Origin: Serripes groenlandicus
Lineage: Eukaryota; Mollusca; Bivalvia; Cardiida; Cardiidae
Assembly (NCBI GenBank): GCA_031761405.1
Contig: JASEVX010000094.1
Location: 331,688 to 395,687 of the forward strand
Direction: 5' to 3'
Length of the DNA stretch: 64,000 nt
This document shows, in pieces, positions 8,721 to 18,805 of the stretch; positions within the stretch are counted from its first letter, which is position 1, and each line of letters opens with the position of its first letter. The notes below the pieces were generated by a model. That model made no database searches. It was not told where the DNA came from and saw nothing but the letters and a program-made list of their open reading frames with translations. Position numbers and translations under genes: made by a program.

Positions 8721-11424
8721 TCAACTGAGGACATTTCTTAGAAATAACAGGACGTCCTCATTTGACAAAAATATAAATTACTCTTAAAATGCTCGTTTTG
8801 GGCTAAAACGTAAAAAAATAATATATAAAAAAATGGTCGGGTGTGTTGATTATGAAAATCGCCATATTTTTAGTTTCGCACTCGTTGCCTCATTTGGCGG
8901 TAAACACCAGACAGCATTGTAAGCAATCTTGATTTTCAAATAGGCTACGTTATAAGTTGCATCTATTTGTACAAATTATGTGTGATTATGTTGCAATAAA
9001 TCCGATAAATGTACAATCATGATTATGTAAGAAATGGATTTTCAATAATTCGTGATAAATAAAATATGTCATGTATTTTCGCGACCATACTTGTACAACT
9101 TTTCTAAGAAAATTTAAGGACTGCGATTTCTGTACAGTAATGATTATTCAACATGGAAAATATCTCCACTTAGTAAAAGAAGTATACCTTTTGCTTTTAA
9201 GATTCACATGTAAATAATGTATAGTATGAGTAACAGAACAGTAATGTATGACTGACCAGTTGGATAAAATAATTGTTTGTTAGAAAGTCATTGATTATTT
9301 TATGAAACTATATGGTTCGCCAAATTCAGTATTTTGAGCAGGTAAACAAAAAAGAAAAGAAAACACATGGGGTTTTCTCTAGAAATTATCAGTAATGTGT
9401 CCTTGGACTCAGGGTATAAGTCATGATAAGAGTCACTCTTTATCATGACTAATAGATAGTCAAATAGACATTCTAAAATTCTGTCCATGCTTTTTAATTT
9501 AATGATGTTTAGCCAAACAGGCGCGTAGGAAGGTATTAAACATTGGGGCTGTGAAAGGGGTGTTTACCGGAGGAGTTTCCACTTCCTTCGAATTTTTTTT
9601 TTTGAAAATCGCCTCTTACAGTCTACAGACTCAATTTCCAGCACTTTGTTTGTGTTAATTATCAGAAAATTTGTTTGATGTTACTAAGTTATTGAACTTA
9701 ATTCTAGTAAACAAGGTTTAAAGGGATATATATATTGAGGGTTCTCAATTTCATTTAGTGTATTTATTAAGTACAGAAAGACCAATATAAACAATGATTA
9801 AGCATCATAATAAGCAACCGAAAACAAATTGGCTGTTTCCTACCCGAAAATAAATTGGTTGTTTCGTACCCAAACATATATTGGCTGTTTCGTACCCGAT
9901 AATAAATTGGTTGTTTAATACCCGAAAATATATCGGCTGTTTCGTACCCGAAAGAGTTTTGGGCGTTTTGTAACCTATATCTTATTGAGCTCCTAATATT
10001 GCTCAATATAATTTGCAACAGTGCAATATCTTTGAAAGTCTAATAGGTGCTATCTTGAACAAGTTTTTTTGTTTAGACAAAGAACACCTTTGATTATCAG
10101 TCGAAAACGTAACATTTTAAGATATGGGACGCACTCATTCCTCAAATCTGCTTAAAATATTTTAATCCTTTCATTTCGTAACCTATATATTATTGAGCTC
10201 CTAATACGTGTTAAAGCGTTATAGTAGGTTACACGTTCGAACACATCATAAGAGATAAAAAAGCGAGAATTCAGTACAATCTTACTATTTTTCGCATATC
10301 AAATCTCAACCCCATAGGACTTTTTTTTCGGCCATTTTGCTTCTGATTTTACTGGACTTTTTTTCATTACGGATTTTTCCTTCTTAAGGGTTTTTATTTG
10401 CTTTGTGATTTCTATTGTTTCAAAAGTGCTGTCCATTACTAGGTTGTGAGTTTTGGGATGTAGATTGACGTTGATCTAAATAAAGGCTTTCTAGTACATG
10501 TATATATGCTTTTCAGAATGTCCTTCAATAATATTATGATTTGGTTTGTATACCTGTTTGATATGCTTGGCAAAAGCGTTAGCCATAGATCATTTTCACT
10601 GATCGCACATTAATGTAAAACTTCGAAATGCATTTTCCATTGGTTACACAATTCAACTAAAACTTTCCTACTCAACCTTTAACATGATAAAACGACAGGA
10701 TAAATACAGATTTATCCATAAATGTACGTTTTAACTTATTCAGCGGGGTCTTTCCAAAGAACTGATGGACTAGTCCATGTTCAAGATCGGGCGACTCAAT
10801 TGTTCATGTTTTAAGAGATTTGGAATATTTTGATAACTCAATGCTGTTTTCATGTGAGACAAAACTTCCTTATTGCCATTTGCGCTGAAAGAGTTAAATC
10901 ATCTAAAACCTTTTGAATTTATAAACATTTTATAAATCAAAATGACAAAATGTATGCATCTTTAGAAAATTTGATTTATTCATAGCATGGTGAATTCATC
11001 ACTAAAGAATAATTTAAAACCATCTTTTATCATTTAAATCACCCAATATCTAGATTATTTTGCAAACTCATTTCACTGAAAAGAAACTCTTTACCCTAAA
11101 ACACAAGTTAAATATGTATACACATATCTAAGAAATGAATGGTCAATAGAAAATTAAGTCCCCAAGAAAAAAGATGGATGGATTTACTGATATGTCGAGT
11201 TTAAAACCGTTTGATAACATCTTGCATAACTGCATAACTGCAGTTAGCATTCTCTACTTGAACACAATTAGAAAAAGAGACATGATAAGATGAGATAAGA
11301 AAATTGTATATATTATGGTTCCCTTTGTGAACCTTTATACACGAATGAAAAGAGTTATTTATGATTATGCAATGATACTCTGAATAACCATTTCCCACCT
11401 GAAGACACAATTTGGTGTACACGT
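8721..11424. other. AT-rich intron 6 interior
   Basis: About 2.7 kb of AT-rich intron. Apart from the 26-bp repeat at 9805-9965 I see no gene, RNA gene or complete mobile element. The phrase ACCTATAT-TTATTGAGCTCCTAATA occurs twice (9971 and 10181), a small dispersed direct repeat. Confidence 0.55.
9805..9965 (+). repeat. 26-bp tandem repeat, about 6 units
   Basis: Units of the form GG(C/T)TGTTTCGTACCCGAAAAT then A(A/T)ATT repeat every 26 bp with point differences. Confidence 0.88.
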
Positions 11425-11605
11425 AACCGCATCAGACGACATTTGAAAGGTAAAATTGCTCATAATGAGCACTTTCACCATTTGCTACAATATTTTCAAA
11501 TCTTATTTCCTATTTAATGATTATGCTATAATTTAAAATATTTTTTAATGTTTTTGCCAAGACGATTTTGAAGTCGTCTGCTGCAGAATAAATGTAAGTG
11601 AGAAA
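11425..11605 (+). mobile_element. family A MITE remnant
   Basis: CATCAGACGACATTTGAAAG, an inner hairpin (AATTGCTCATAATGAGCA) and AAGTCGTCTGCTGCAGAA are recognisable. Both outer ends are eroded. Confidence 0.65.
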
Positions 11606-11850
11606 CAGACCAAAAGAACTTTGAAAGTGAGGTAAAATTAGATATCGTATATAATTATGAAATTTGAAATCTTTTAGCGACCATAACGGGCCGTGCTGTA
11701 CGAACATCAGTGTACATAATGACTAAATATGCACTGCCACGCTATGTCATATTAATGTGCACCATATGCCCGAGACCTCTCTCTGCCTCTCCGCATCGGT
11801 GCAGGATCGATCCCCGCCGGGTCATACAGAAAACCAATCGACTAGATTTC

Positions 11851-12089
11851 AATTATTTCCACATATGACAAATCAGCAGCAGACGATTTCGAAAACTTTT
11901 ATTCAAAACTATGGAAACTCTCTTTAAATGAAAGTTTTTATGAGCATTTTTTTCTTTTGCCACCATTATCAAACTTTGTCTGCTGCAGAGGTGTCAAAAA
12001 TTAACAACCTGGTCTACAGGGTTCCCTACGGGAGACAGGACACAAGTGGGAAAAAAGAGGGAGATAATTATGTTATAGCAAAGGGTTAA
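11851..12089 (-). mobile_element. family A MITE carrying a minisatellite piece
   Basis: Left end TTTCCACATATGACAAATC with GCAGCAGACGATTTCG. On the right, after TCTGCTGCAGAGGTGTC, the sequence AACAACCTGGTCTACAGGG interrupts the element at about 12003-12035 before it resumes as AGCAAAGGGTTAA. The interrupting piece matches the G-rich array unit at 8370-8640. Confidence 0.75.
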
Positions 12090-12277
12090 CCAAATGAGAC
12101 ACATATTGATGCATTCTGTAGCAACTGACTTGTGAACTGACTTTTGCTACAACATTTTCAAGTCTGTTTAAGTATTACGATATCATCTATATATATATTT
12201 TATATCAATTTACCTGATGTTTTCTTTTTCAAAATTAACTGATGCAGATTTGTTGTATGTATTAGGACAAATACTTT

Positions 12278-12467
12278 TAGCCCTTTGCCACATACAGATG
12301 CTTTCTGACGCCTCTGCAGCAGACGACATTTGAAAATAGTGTGGCAAAAGGAAAAATAAAAACTTTATTCAATGATTTTGCTTTCATTTATAGAGATTTT
12401 CCCCATTTTAGCTGTAATGATTTCAAAGTCATCTGCTGCGGATTTGTGGTATGTGGGAAAGGGTTAA
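12278..12467 (+). mobile_element. family A MITE
   Basis: AGCCCTTTGCCACATACAG..CTCTGCAGCAGACGACA on the left, GTCATCTGCTGCGG..TATGTGGGAAAGGGTTAA on the right. The inner hairpin is lost. It ends 26 bp before exon 7. Confidence 0.85.
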
Positions 12468-12493
12468 TAAGTATTTCACATTTCATATTTCAG

Positions 12494-12715
12494 AAACAGC
12501 ATGTCAGCACCCGACGGTCACGATAAATGATACCAACATGGAGTATGTCTGTGTCGGCGCCACCTATACCTACGGTACCGAATGCGCCCTGTCCTGTAGC
12601 TACAATCTACCACTGGTAGGGAGTGACCTAATTGTATGCGAGCGAGATTACAGCTCTAGTGATCTCTCTGTCGGGGCGTGGAGCTGGGGATCGGGCGAAA
12701 GGCCATATTGCAATG
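12494..12715 (+). CDS. exon 7: CCP/sushi domain 3
   Basis: Acceptor ATTTCAG|AA and donor AATG|GTAAGT. Residues 340-414 read TACQHPTVTINDTNMEYVCV, TYGTECALSCSYNLPLVGSD, VCERD and WSWGSGERPYC. Cysteine and Trp spacing fits a sushi domain slightly longer than usual (about 70 residues), with a longer last loop (SSSDLSVGAWSWG). Phase 1-1. Confidence 0.92.
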
Positions 12716-12808
12716 GTAAGTGCTTTGAGTAAAGATGATATTAAGAAAGAATAGTCTTCTGTTTTCTCTACAATTACTGTCTTATTCAAATGACATTATT
12801 ACAATCAA

Positions 12809-12872
12809 TGTTGTGGGTACTCTAAAAGAACATTCTTGATGAAACGGAACGTTTGGAGTACTCACAACATAA
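12809..12872. mobile_element. family B palindrome fragment
   Basis: AATGTTGTGGGTACTCTAAA and TTTGGAGTACTCACAACATA face each other. Only the central hairpin of family B (defined at 14108) is left. Confidence 0.7.
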
Positions 12873-13005
12873 ATATGAGCCGTTCCTTGAGAAAACCATC
12901 ATTGTGGACTCTGCGTAAAGTATCGACCCGGACAGACACTCCTGTGAAAATTTCTGTTTCAGGAATCATTTCTCTATACCTCTACCCATCTGAATTTCTA
13001 TAACC
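12873..13005 (+). mobile_element. family C element, left half, internally deleted
   Basis: Starts ATGAGCCGTTCCTTGAGAAA, contains CTCTGCGTAAAGTATCGACC, and ends in the TTTCTGTTTCAGGAATCATT block. It directly abuts the family B fragment. Confidence 0.8.
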
Positions 13006-13080
13006 AGTGCTGTATGCTGTAATTTTATAAAAGCAACCAGCTGCCTTCGAACAAAGACGTAACCCACAGTTTCAAAAGAA

Positions 13081-13170
13081 AAACAGTTATTGGCGATGAA
13101 TCCTTTGAGTCAGTCACGTGACATGCTGTTGACTGCGACAGAGGCGTCATAAAGTGTCTTTATGTGGGAT
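13081..13170 (-). mobile_element. family A MITE right-end fragment
   Basis: GACAGAGGCGTCATAAAGTG followed by TATGTGGGATAGGGTTA. The left part is missing. Confidence 0.6.
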
Positions 13171-13440
13171 AGGGTTACAAATAAACACACTTTGATGGTT
13201 GATATCTATGTGTGGCTTGGTTCAATAATATATCATCTCTCCTTTAACCATTTCCATGCTAGGTTATTTCTGTCTGCTTAAATTTTTTAAACATATTATC
13301 TTTCTTCCAAGTGCTTGCTGCAATATACTCTGAGTGTGAAACAGTTTGGATCTCAGTTGAGGCCCCTAGTGTTGTGGGTCCCAATCCAGATTCACTATGT
13401 TTTAATAAGGCCAAATATGCTGCTATCCTGCAAATAGTTT

Positions 13441-13614
13441 ACCCTTAACCACATACAGAAGCTTTTTGACGCCTCTGCAACAGATGACTTTTGCCTCAAT
13501 GTTTGTATACCTTTTCATTTATGATACCTTCATTCCTCATTGAGATTTTCAATAATCTTTTCTATTTGTTTTGAAAGTCCTCTGAGGCTGATTTGTGTAA
13601 GAGGGAAAGGATTA
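13441..13614 (+). mobile_element. family A MITE
   Basis: Left end TTTACCCTTAACCACATACAG with CTCTGCAACAGATGAC, right end GTAAGAGGGAAAGGATTAA. It shares its last TTAA with the next copy. Confidence 0.8.
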
Positions 13615-13832
13615 ACCCACATACAACAATTTGCAGCAGACGACTTTGAAAACATTTTGAAAAAGAGAGGAATTATCTCTATGATTAAAAGTTAAATTAT
13701 TGAATAGGGTTGAAAACATCGTGGCAAAATGAGACATTGGTCATTATGAGCAATTATTCTTTTGTTACAATATTTTCAAAAGTCGTCTGCTGCAGAGAAG
13801 CAAGAAAGCGTCTATATTGGGGTAAGCGTTAA
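13611..13832 (-). mobile_element. family A MITE, abutting the previous copy head to tail
   Basis: ACCCACATACAACAATTTGC on the left and CGTCTGCTGCAGAG..TATTGGGGTAAGCGTTAA on the right. It ends 21 bp before exon 8. Confidence 0.82.
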
Positions 13833-13853
13833 TAGCTCTCCTTTTTGTTACAG

Positions 13854-14048
13854 AAACAAGCTGCCCTGCCCTTGATGCCCCCGTGAACGGTGCCCTTGAC
13901 CTAAGTTACACTGGTAACAATAAGCTCTATACGATGTCCTGTAATGAAAAATACGACATTCCTTCTATCAGCACAGGCTTTCACGGCATGTTCTTTTGCC
14001 AAAATGATGGGAATTACGTACCAGCCTACGATGTCCCAGATTGCATAG
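13854..14048 (+). CDS. exon 8: CCP/sushi domain 4
   Basis: Acceptor TGTTACAG|AA and donor ATAG|GTATGT. Residues 414-479 read TSCPALDAPVNGALDLSYTG, YTMSCNEKYDIPSI, GMFFCQNDGNYVPAYDVPDC. C-P..P-x-N-G-x-L at the start and C..C at the end are sushi features; the usual Trp before the last Cys is replaced by Tyr/Val (NYVPAYDVPDC). Phase 1-1. The last bases and the donor are copied many times in the following intron. Confidence 0.92.
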
Positions 14049-15067
14049 GTATGTTATTCTATGTTCTGTGAACAGGTTGTTTAAATTACGTCTGACTGCT
14101 ACATGTACAGAGCTCTAGATAAGGAGCGTTTTTCATGTTCTAAAATCCTTATTTGACCTACAGAACCTATGTTGGGGGTACTCAAAAGAATCGTCTCAGT
14201 GAGACGAATCTTTTGAGTACCTTGCACAACATAGGTTGTAATGAGTGCTAAGAGAGATACCATATAAGAAATACCTGTTTACGTCTCCTTATCTAGTCCT
14301 GACTGTACATGTAAATTGATGTCCCAGACTACATAAGAATGCTTATCTATGTTCTATTTACATGAGGTTTAATTATTTCTGTCTGCTAAATTAGTGTCCT
14401 AGATTGCATAAGTATACAAGACTATGTTAATTAACAGTTTGTTTAAATTGTTTCTGACTTCTAATATGTTATTCTATGTTCTGTTAACAGGTTGCTTAAA
14501 TTATTTATTTCTGTCTAATTGGTGTCCTCGATAGCATAAATATACTATTCTATGTTCTGTTAACAGTTTGTTTACATTATATCTCACTGCTACATGTAAA
14601 TTGATGTCCTAGTCTATGTTAATTTACAAGGTTGTTTAAATTGTTTCTGACTTTAAATTGATGTCCCAGATTGTATAAGTATGTTATTCTATGTTCTTTT
14701 AACACGTTGTTTAAATTATTTCTGTCTTCTAAATTAGTGTCCCAGATTGCATAGGTTGCTAGTCTATGTTCTGTTAACAGGTGGTTTAAATTATTTATGA
14801 CTGCTAAATTGATGTCCCAGATTGCATGAGTATGATAGTCTTCTACTGTTAACAGGTTGTTCAAATTATTTATGACTGCTAATTTGATATCCCAAAATTG
14901 CATTAGTATGATATTGTTTGTTCTGTTAACAGATTGTTTTGTTTAAAAGTGATATCGTCTTCTGAATTTTTTGTCTACGACACTTTTCAATAATGCACTT
15001 TTACCCCCAAATGTTTGACATTTTGGAACAGTTATGTACCAGCTTGTGATGGACCAGACTGCATAAA
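14049..15067 (+). repeat. degenerate tandem copies of the exon 8 3' junction, interrupted by a family B element
   Basis: Imperfect units of about 80-90 bp read GATGTCCCAGATTGCATA, TATGTTATTCTATGTTCTGT, TAACAGGTTGTTTAAATTA. The first phrase is the end of exon 8 and the second starts at its donor. The copy at 15030-15067 keeps a longer piece whose translation (VPACDGPDC) parallels exon 8 VPAYDVPDC. Frames are broken in most units. Confidence 0.85.
14108..14302. mobile_element. family B MITE (reference copy)
   Basis: About 195 bp. Outer ends are AGCTCTAGATAAGGAGCG and TCTCCTTATCTAGTCC. A long central palindrome is formed by GGTACTCAAAAGAATCGTCT, CAGTGAGACG and ATTCTTTTGAGTACC-type arms around CAGTGAG. 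No coding capacity. Related copies lie at 20385, 21948, 23892, 25872, 35061, 35543 and 35707. Confidence 0.85.
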
Positions 15068-15517
15068 TATGTTACTTCATGTTCTGTAAACAAACGTTTT
15101 GTAAGTATGTTCCTTTATGTTCTGTAAACAGATGTTTTGTAAGTATGTTCCTTCATGTTCTGTAAACAATTTTTTTGTAAGTACGTTACTTTATGTTCTG
15201 TAAACAGTGGTTTAGTAAGTATGTTAATTTATGTTCTGTAAACAAATGTTTTGTAAGTATGTTACTTTATGTTCTGTAAACAGATGTTTTGTAAGTATGT
15301 TACTTTATGTTCTGTAAACAGATATTTTGTAAGTATGTTACTTTATGTTCTGTAAACAGATGTTTTGTAAGTATGTTACTTTATGTTCTGTAAACAGATG
15401 TTTTGTAAGTATGTTACTTTATGTTCTGTAAACAGATGTTTTGTAAGTATGTTACTCTATGTTCTGTAAACAGATGTTTTGTAAGTATGTTACTTTATGT
15501 TCTGTAAACAGATGTTT
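15068..15517 (+). repeat. 38-bp tandem array carrying consensus 5' splice sites
   Basis: About 11 units of GTAAGTATGTTACTTTATG then TTCTGTAAACAGATGTTTT, period 38 bp. Most units contain GTAAGTATGT, a near-ideal U1 binding site, and a TTCTGTAAACAG that resembles a weak acceptor eight bases upstream of the next GTAAGT. The array continues the exon 8 junction repeat directly upstream. Confidence 0.93.
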
Positions 15518-15657
15518 TGCTGTCTCAGATTTTACCCTTAACTTATTTTGAGACATCTGCAGAAGACGACTTTTGCACAAATTCTGACAAAAGAAGAATT
15601 TGCTCATATTGAGCAATATTTCTACTATTGCCACAATGCTTTCAACTCTTTACAACA

Positions 15658-15906
15658 AGTATATGAGCCGTCCCGCGAGAAAACCAACAGTGTGGACTCT
15701 GCGTAAAGTGTCGACCCGGATCAGACTAAGCATGCCGCACAGGCCTACCCGGATATACACTTTTCGCCTCCTGTGGATTTTCTGTTTCAGGAATCACTAC
15801 TCTATACATTACATCTATCCCTCTAAGACGGAATGTGTTGGCCGGATCAGTCTGCGCGGACAGCGCAGGCTGATCTGGTCGATACATTACGCAGATGTCT
15901 GAAAAC
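15658..15906 (+). mobile_element. family C element
   Basis: ATGAGCCGTCCCGCGAGAAA at the left end, TTTTCTGTTTCAGGAATCAC in the centre, GGTCGATACATTACGCAGA on the right. The outermost right end runs into the next copy. Confidence 0.88.
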
Positions 15907-16158
15907 ACATATGTGCCGTCCCGCGAGAAAACCAACATTGTGGACTATGCGTAAAGTATTGACCCGGATCAGCCTAACCATGCTGCGTAGGCTAACCTGG
16001 ACAGACAATTCTGGCCTCCTGTGGATTTTCTGTTCCAGGAATGATTACTCTATACCTATATCCCCCTGAGACAGAATGTGTCGGCCCGGATAAGCCTGAT
16101 CTGGGTCGATACATTTCGCAGAGGCCATTATCTTGGATTTTTGACGGAACGGCTCAAT
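15907..16158 (+). mobile_element. family C element, tandem to the previous one
   Basis: TATGTGCCGTCCCGCGAGAA on the left and CGATACATTTCGCAGAGGCC..GACGGAACGGCTCA on the right. The GATC block is partly deleted. Confidence 0.85.
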
Positions 16159-16452
16159 TATGTTAATGTATAGAGATTTTCCTTATGTTTGCCTACATAT
16201 ATTCAGAGTCGTCTGCTACAGATTTGTTGTGTGTGGGAAAAGATAAAAAACATTTACGTTGTGTGATATTTGTTTTTTAAGTTTTTAAATGTTAACATCC
16301 TTTGAATAGTTCTACTGGTGAAGAATTTAAAACTTATTTGAAAAGGAGAAATTGCAAGTATCGAATGGAGTGTCGAAATTGTTACCCTGTTTACATGTGC
16401 TGCAATGGGGTTTAATATTGCTATGAGTCAAGGATAACTGAGAATCTGTTCA

Positions 16453-16682
16453 TTAACACTGTCCCACTTACAGACACAATTTCCTCTCATTTTGATCACG
16501 TTTGAAAACATTATGGTAAAAGGAGAAATTGATCATTATGACCAAGTTCTCCTTTTGCCACAATGCTTCCAACTCTATCCAATGGTTATTTTTTCTATTA
16601 TAGATACTTCCTAATTTTCACTAGATGTTTTCAAAGTCGTCTGCTGCAAATTTGAGATTTGTTGCTTGTGGTTTAGGGTTTA
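16453..16682 (+). mobile_element. family A MITE
   Basis: ATTAACACTGTCCCACTTACAG on the left; inner hairpin around TTGATCATTATGACCAAG; GTCGTCTGCTGCAAATTTG and GTGGTTTAGGGTTTA on the right. Confidence 0.82.
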
Positions 16683-16784
16683 CAGAAGAACATTTAGAGT
16701 TCGAGCATATCTCTCTCTCCTTCATTTACACTACACCGTACTACATGTATGTAATACAAAGTGGAGGCTTTATGCACAACTGTG

Positions 16785-17030
16785 TCAACCCATTTCCCAC
16801 ATAATGATGATAAAGCTGCAGCAGGCAACTCTGAAAAAATCTTCCGGTAGCAAAGAAAGTGGAAGGAAATCTCTGTAAATGAAAGTATAGTCTTTGTTAT
16901 GAGTTGAAAACAATGTGGCAAAAAGAGACATTGCTAATTATTAGTAAGTCTCTCCTTTTGTCACTATGTTTTCAAAAGTCGTCTGCTGCAGAGTTGTCAG
17001 GATGTATCTATATATGTGGGAAAGGGTTAA
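16785..17030 (-). mobile_element. family A MITE
   Basis: TCAACCCATTTCCCACATAA..GCAGCAGGCAAC on the left, GTCGTCTGCTGCAGAG..TATGTGGGAAAGGGTTAA on the right. Nearly full length. Confidence 0.87.
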
Positions 17031-17177
17031 CTAAGTCATGGTTGGAATATGTAAACAATTGGAGAGATTATATGTAAGCTGTATTTTCCCAGTCGGAGGA
17101 GTACTCTTCACCTGTGACAACAATTTCTCGTTTTGCCACATCGTTTTTTTTAACTATATTCAATAATTATACTTTCT

Positions 17178-17407
17178 TTTAACCCTTTCCAACATACAGA
17201 CGCTTTCTGATGTCTCTGCAGCAGACGACTTTTTGAAAACATCGTGACTAAATGAGAAATTGCTCAATACAAGCAATTTCTCCTTTTGCCATGATGTTTT
17301 CAACCCTTTTCAAAAATTAAACATTTCATTTATAGAGGTTTCCTATATTTTTGACTGTGTGATTTCAAAGGTGTCTTCTGCAGTTTTGCTGTATGGCAAA
17401 GGGTTAA
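17178..17407 (+). mobile_element. family A MITE, full length
   Basis: TTTTAACCCTTTCCAACATAC..TCTCTGCAGCAGACGAC, hairpin AATTGCTC..GCAATTTCTCCTTTTGCC, TCTTCTGCAGTTTTGCTG and GGCAAAGGGTTAA. A partial inner piece of another copy precedes it at 17100-17178. Confidence 0.9.
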
Positions 17408-17465
17408 CAAGATGTATTTACAACTGTTTTGCATGACGCTATTAGGAAATGCACTTCGTTTTCAG

Positions 17466-17708
17466 TCCCAAAACATCCAAGGGCCATTCGACTTCCATCG
17501 GAAATATATTACTACTCTGGTGATTGTAGCGATCCAGTCACGCAGGAGGCGATAAAAATTCTAGTACAGGACATTTTCGACACAACGGAGGATACCACTT
17601 TCAGGGGACTTTGTCCCACAACTAATAACTGTACAGTATCCGATCTAGATGTAATCTGCGGAGTCACCACAAGACGTAGAAAAAGAAGTGTTTCAAAAAG
17701 ATCTGTTG
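17466..17708 (+). CDS. exon 9: unrecognised module X, first half, with RRRKR site
   Basis: Acceptor GTTTTCAG|TC and donor GTTG|GTACGT, phase 1-1, residues 479-560. It reads SEIYYYSGDCSDPVTQEAIK, LVQDIFDTTEDTTF and RGLCPTTNNCTVSDLDVICG. I do not recognise the family. At residues 548-557 it carries RRRKRSVSKR. R-x-K-R fits the furin/proprotein-convertase consensus, so cleavage in the secretory pathway is plausible but unproven. The layout (helical segment, two cysteines, basic site) recurs in exon 19, suggesting an internally duplicated module. Confidence 0.85.
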
Positions 17709-17729
17709 GTACGTTTATCTATTTCCTGG

Positions 17730-17853
17730 ACTTAACCCTTCCACATATATATAAACATAATCGGAAGAAGACAAATTTGACAGAAAAAAAACATCCGGGG
17801 GAAAGATATAGGAATTCTCTCGAAACTCGAAACAAAAGTACAATGTATATATA
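17730..17853 (-). mobile_element. family A MITE fragment (weak)
   Basis: TTAACCCTTCCACATATATA and GAAGAAGACAAATTTGACAG resemble the left end, then similarity is lost at the foldback element. Confidence 0.4.
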
Positions 17854-17948
17854 GAGGATATTACATGAGTGGTCATTCAATACGACATTTTATTAAACGA
17901 GTTTAATAAAAAAATTGTATTGAATGACCACGAATGTTATATTCTATT
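17854..17948. repeat. foldback element, arms about 40 bp
   Basis: ATAGAGGATATTACATGAGT and GGTCATTCAATAC are answered by GTATTGAATGACC and ACGAATGTTATATTCTAT around a TTTAATAAA-rich loop. The outer words (GAGGAT-TTACATGAGTG) recur in the hairpin at 28525. Confidence 0.85.
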
Positions 17949-18136
17949 CATATCATAAATTCCAATTCGACGATTATTAGCGCAAAAAATATATAACGTC
18001 GCTATATAGCGCGGTAATTTTCAATGCTTTTCATTATGATGTAACGTAGCATTGTTATTACACTAGTTGAATACGCAATTTATACAATGGCTTTTTTACA
18101 CTCCCGGCGACGTCATTTATGAAATAAATATAGGAT

Positions 18137-18280
18137 CCATCATGAGTTTTCTTTGGAGATCAAGATTTCTTAAATGAGTCTAGAAAAAGACGGTTATTAA
18201 CCGAGCCTCTTGGCGAGGTTAATAACTCTCTTTTTCGAGACGAATTTAAGAAATCTTCTCCAAAGAAAAACGAGTGATGG
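18137..18280. repeat. foldback element, about 144 bp
   Basis: CCATCATGAGTTTTCTTTGG on the left pairs with CCAAAGAAAAACGAGTGATGG on the right (one base longer than the left word). The arms continue through AAGATTTCTTAAAT/ATTTAAGAAATCTT and AAAAAGA/TCTTTTT to a GC-rich tip CGAGCCTCTTGGCGAGG. GACGTCA motifs flank it at about 18110 and 18544. Confidence 0.88.
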
Positions 18281-18660
18281 ATTCTTTTTATCACCTAAAC
18301 AGTGTGTTTTAATAAAAAATATTGACAACATCAAAACAAAGACCGAATAACATATTCTTCATAAGAACTTGTGATTCACCGCATAAAAAAGTAGTCCTCA
18401 TCATTTTTCAATAAGAAGAAAAAAAACAACAATGTTTTAAACAATTAAGACTCGTTATTTATTCAAAATAACGTATTATTGCATTTTTCAATGTATAAAA
18501 TTTAACAACTTAACAATAAACATAATAAAGATAAAGGTCAAAATGACGTCATCAGTAGTCGCGTGTATGACGTGATTTTGTTATCACACGTGTATGATAA
18601 CGTTGTTCCGTGATTTGTTCTCAACTTGAAAATAAGGGTATTTATGTGATAAAATTAATT
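18281..18660. other. AT-rich spacer with GACGTCA motifs
   Basis: No gene seen. Contains AATGACGTCATCAG at about 18542 and an inverted pair GTGATTTTGTTATCACACG around 18570. Confidence 0.5.
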
Positions 18661-18661
18661 A

Positions 18662-18752
18662 TTGGATAGAGTTGAAAGCAATAGGAGCAATATTCCAAAA
18701 TACGTCTGTTGTAAATACATCAAAATGTATCTGGTTGTAGGGAAGGGTTCCA
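18662..18752 (-). mobile_element. family A MITE fragment
   Basis: TTATTGGATAGAGTTGAAAG, GAGCAATATTCC, ACGTCTGTTGTAAATACATC and GTAGGGAAGGGTT; a short right-half remnant. Confidence 0.55.
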
Positions 18753-18805
18753 ATCTTGAAGAAAGCTAAATTAAGACAGTTTAATCCTAGACTGGTATCA
18801 GTTTC

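Larger units (their letters stand above)
15527..16232 (+). mobile_element. family A MITE split by two family C elements
   Basis: The left part (TTTACCCTTAACTTATTTTG, CATCTGCAGAAGACGAC, hairpin) runs to about 15657. The right part (TAGAGATTTTCC, GTCGTCTGCTACAGATTTG, GTGTGGGAAAAGA) resumes at about 16159. The two family C copies sit between them, so they inserted later. Confidence 0.8.

Noticed and set aside
6269..8724. Glycine- or proline-rich open frames on both strands
   Set aside because: They follow the G-rich tandem array; the same stretch is open on both strands, as low-complexity repeats often are.
15068..15517. CRISPR-like array (regular 38-bp repeat)
   Set aside because: There are no unique spacers, the genome is eukaryotic, and the units are contiguous tandem repeats.
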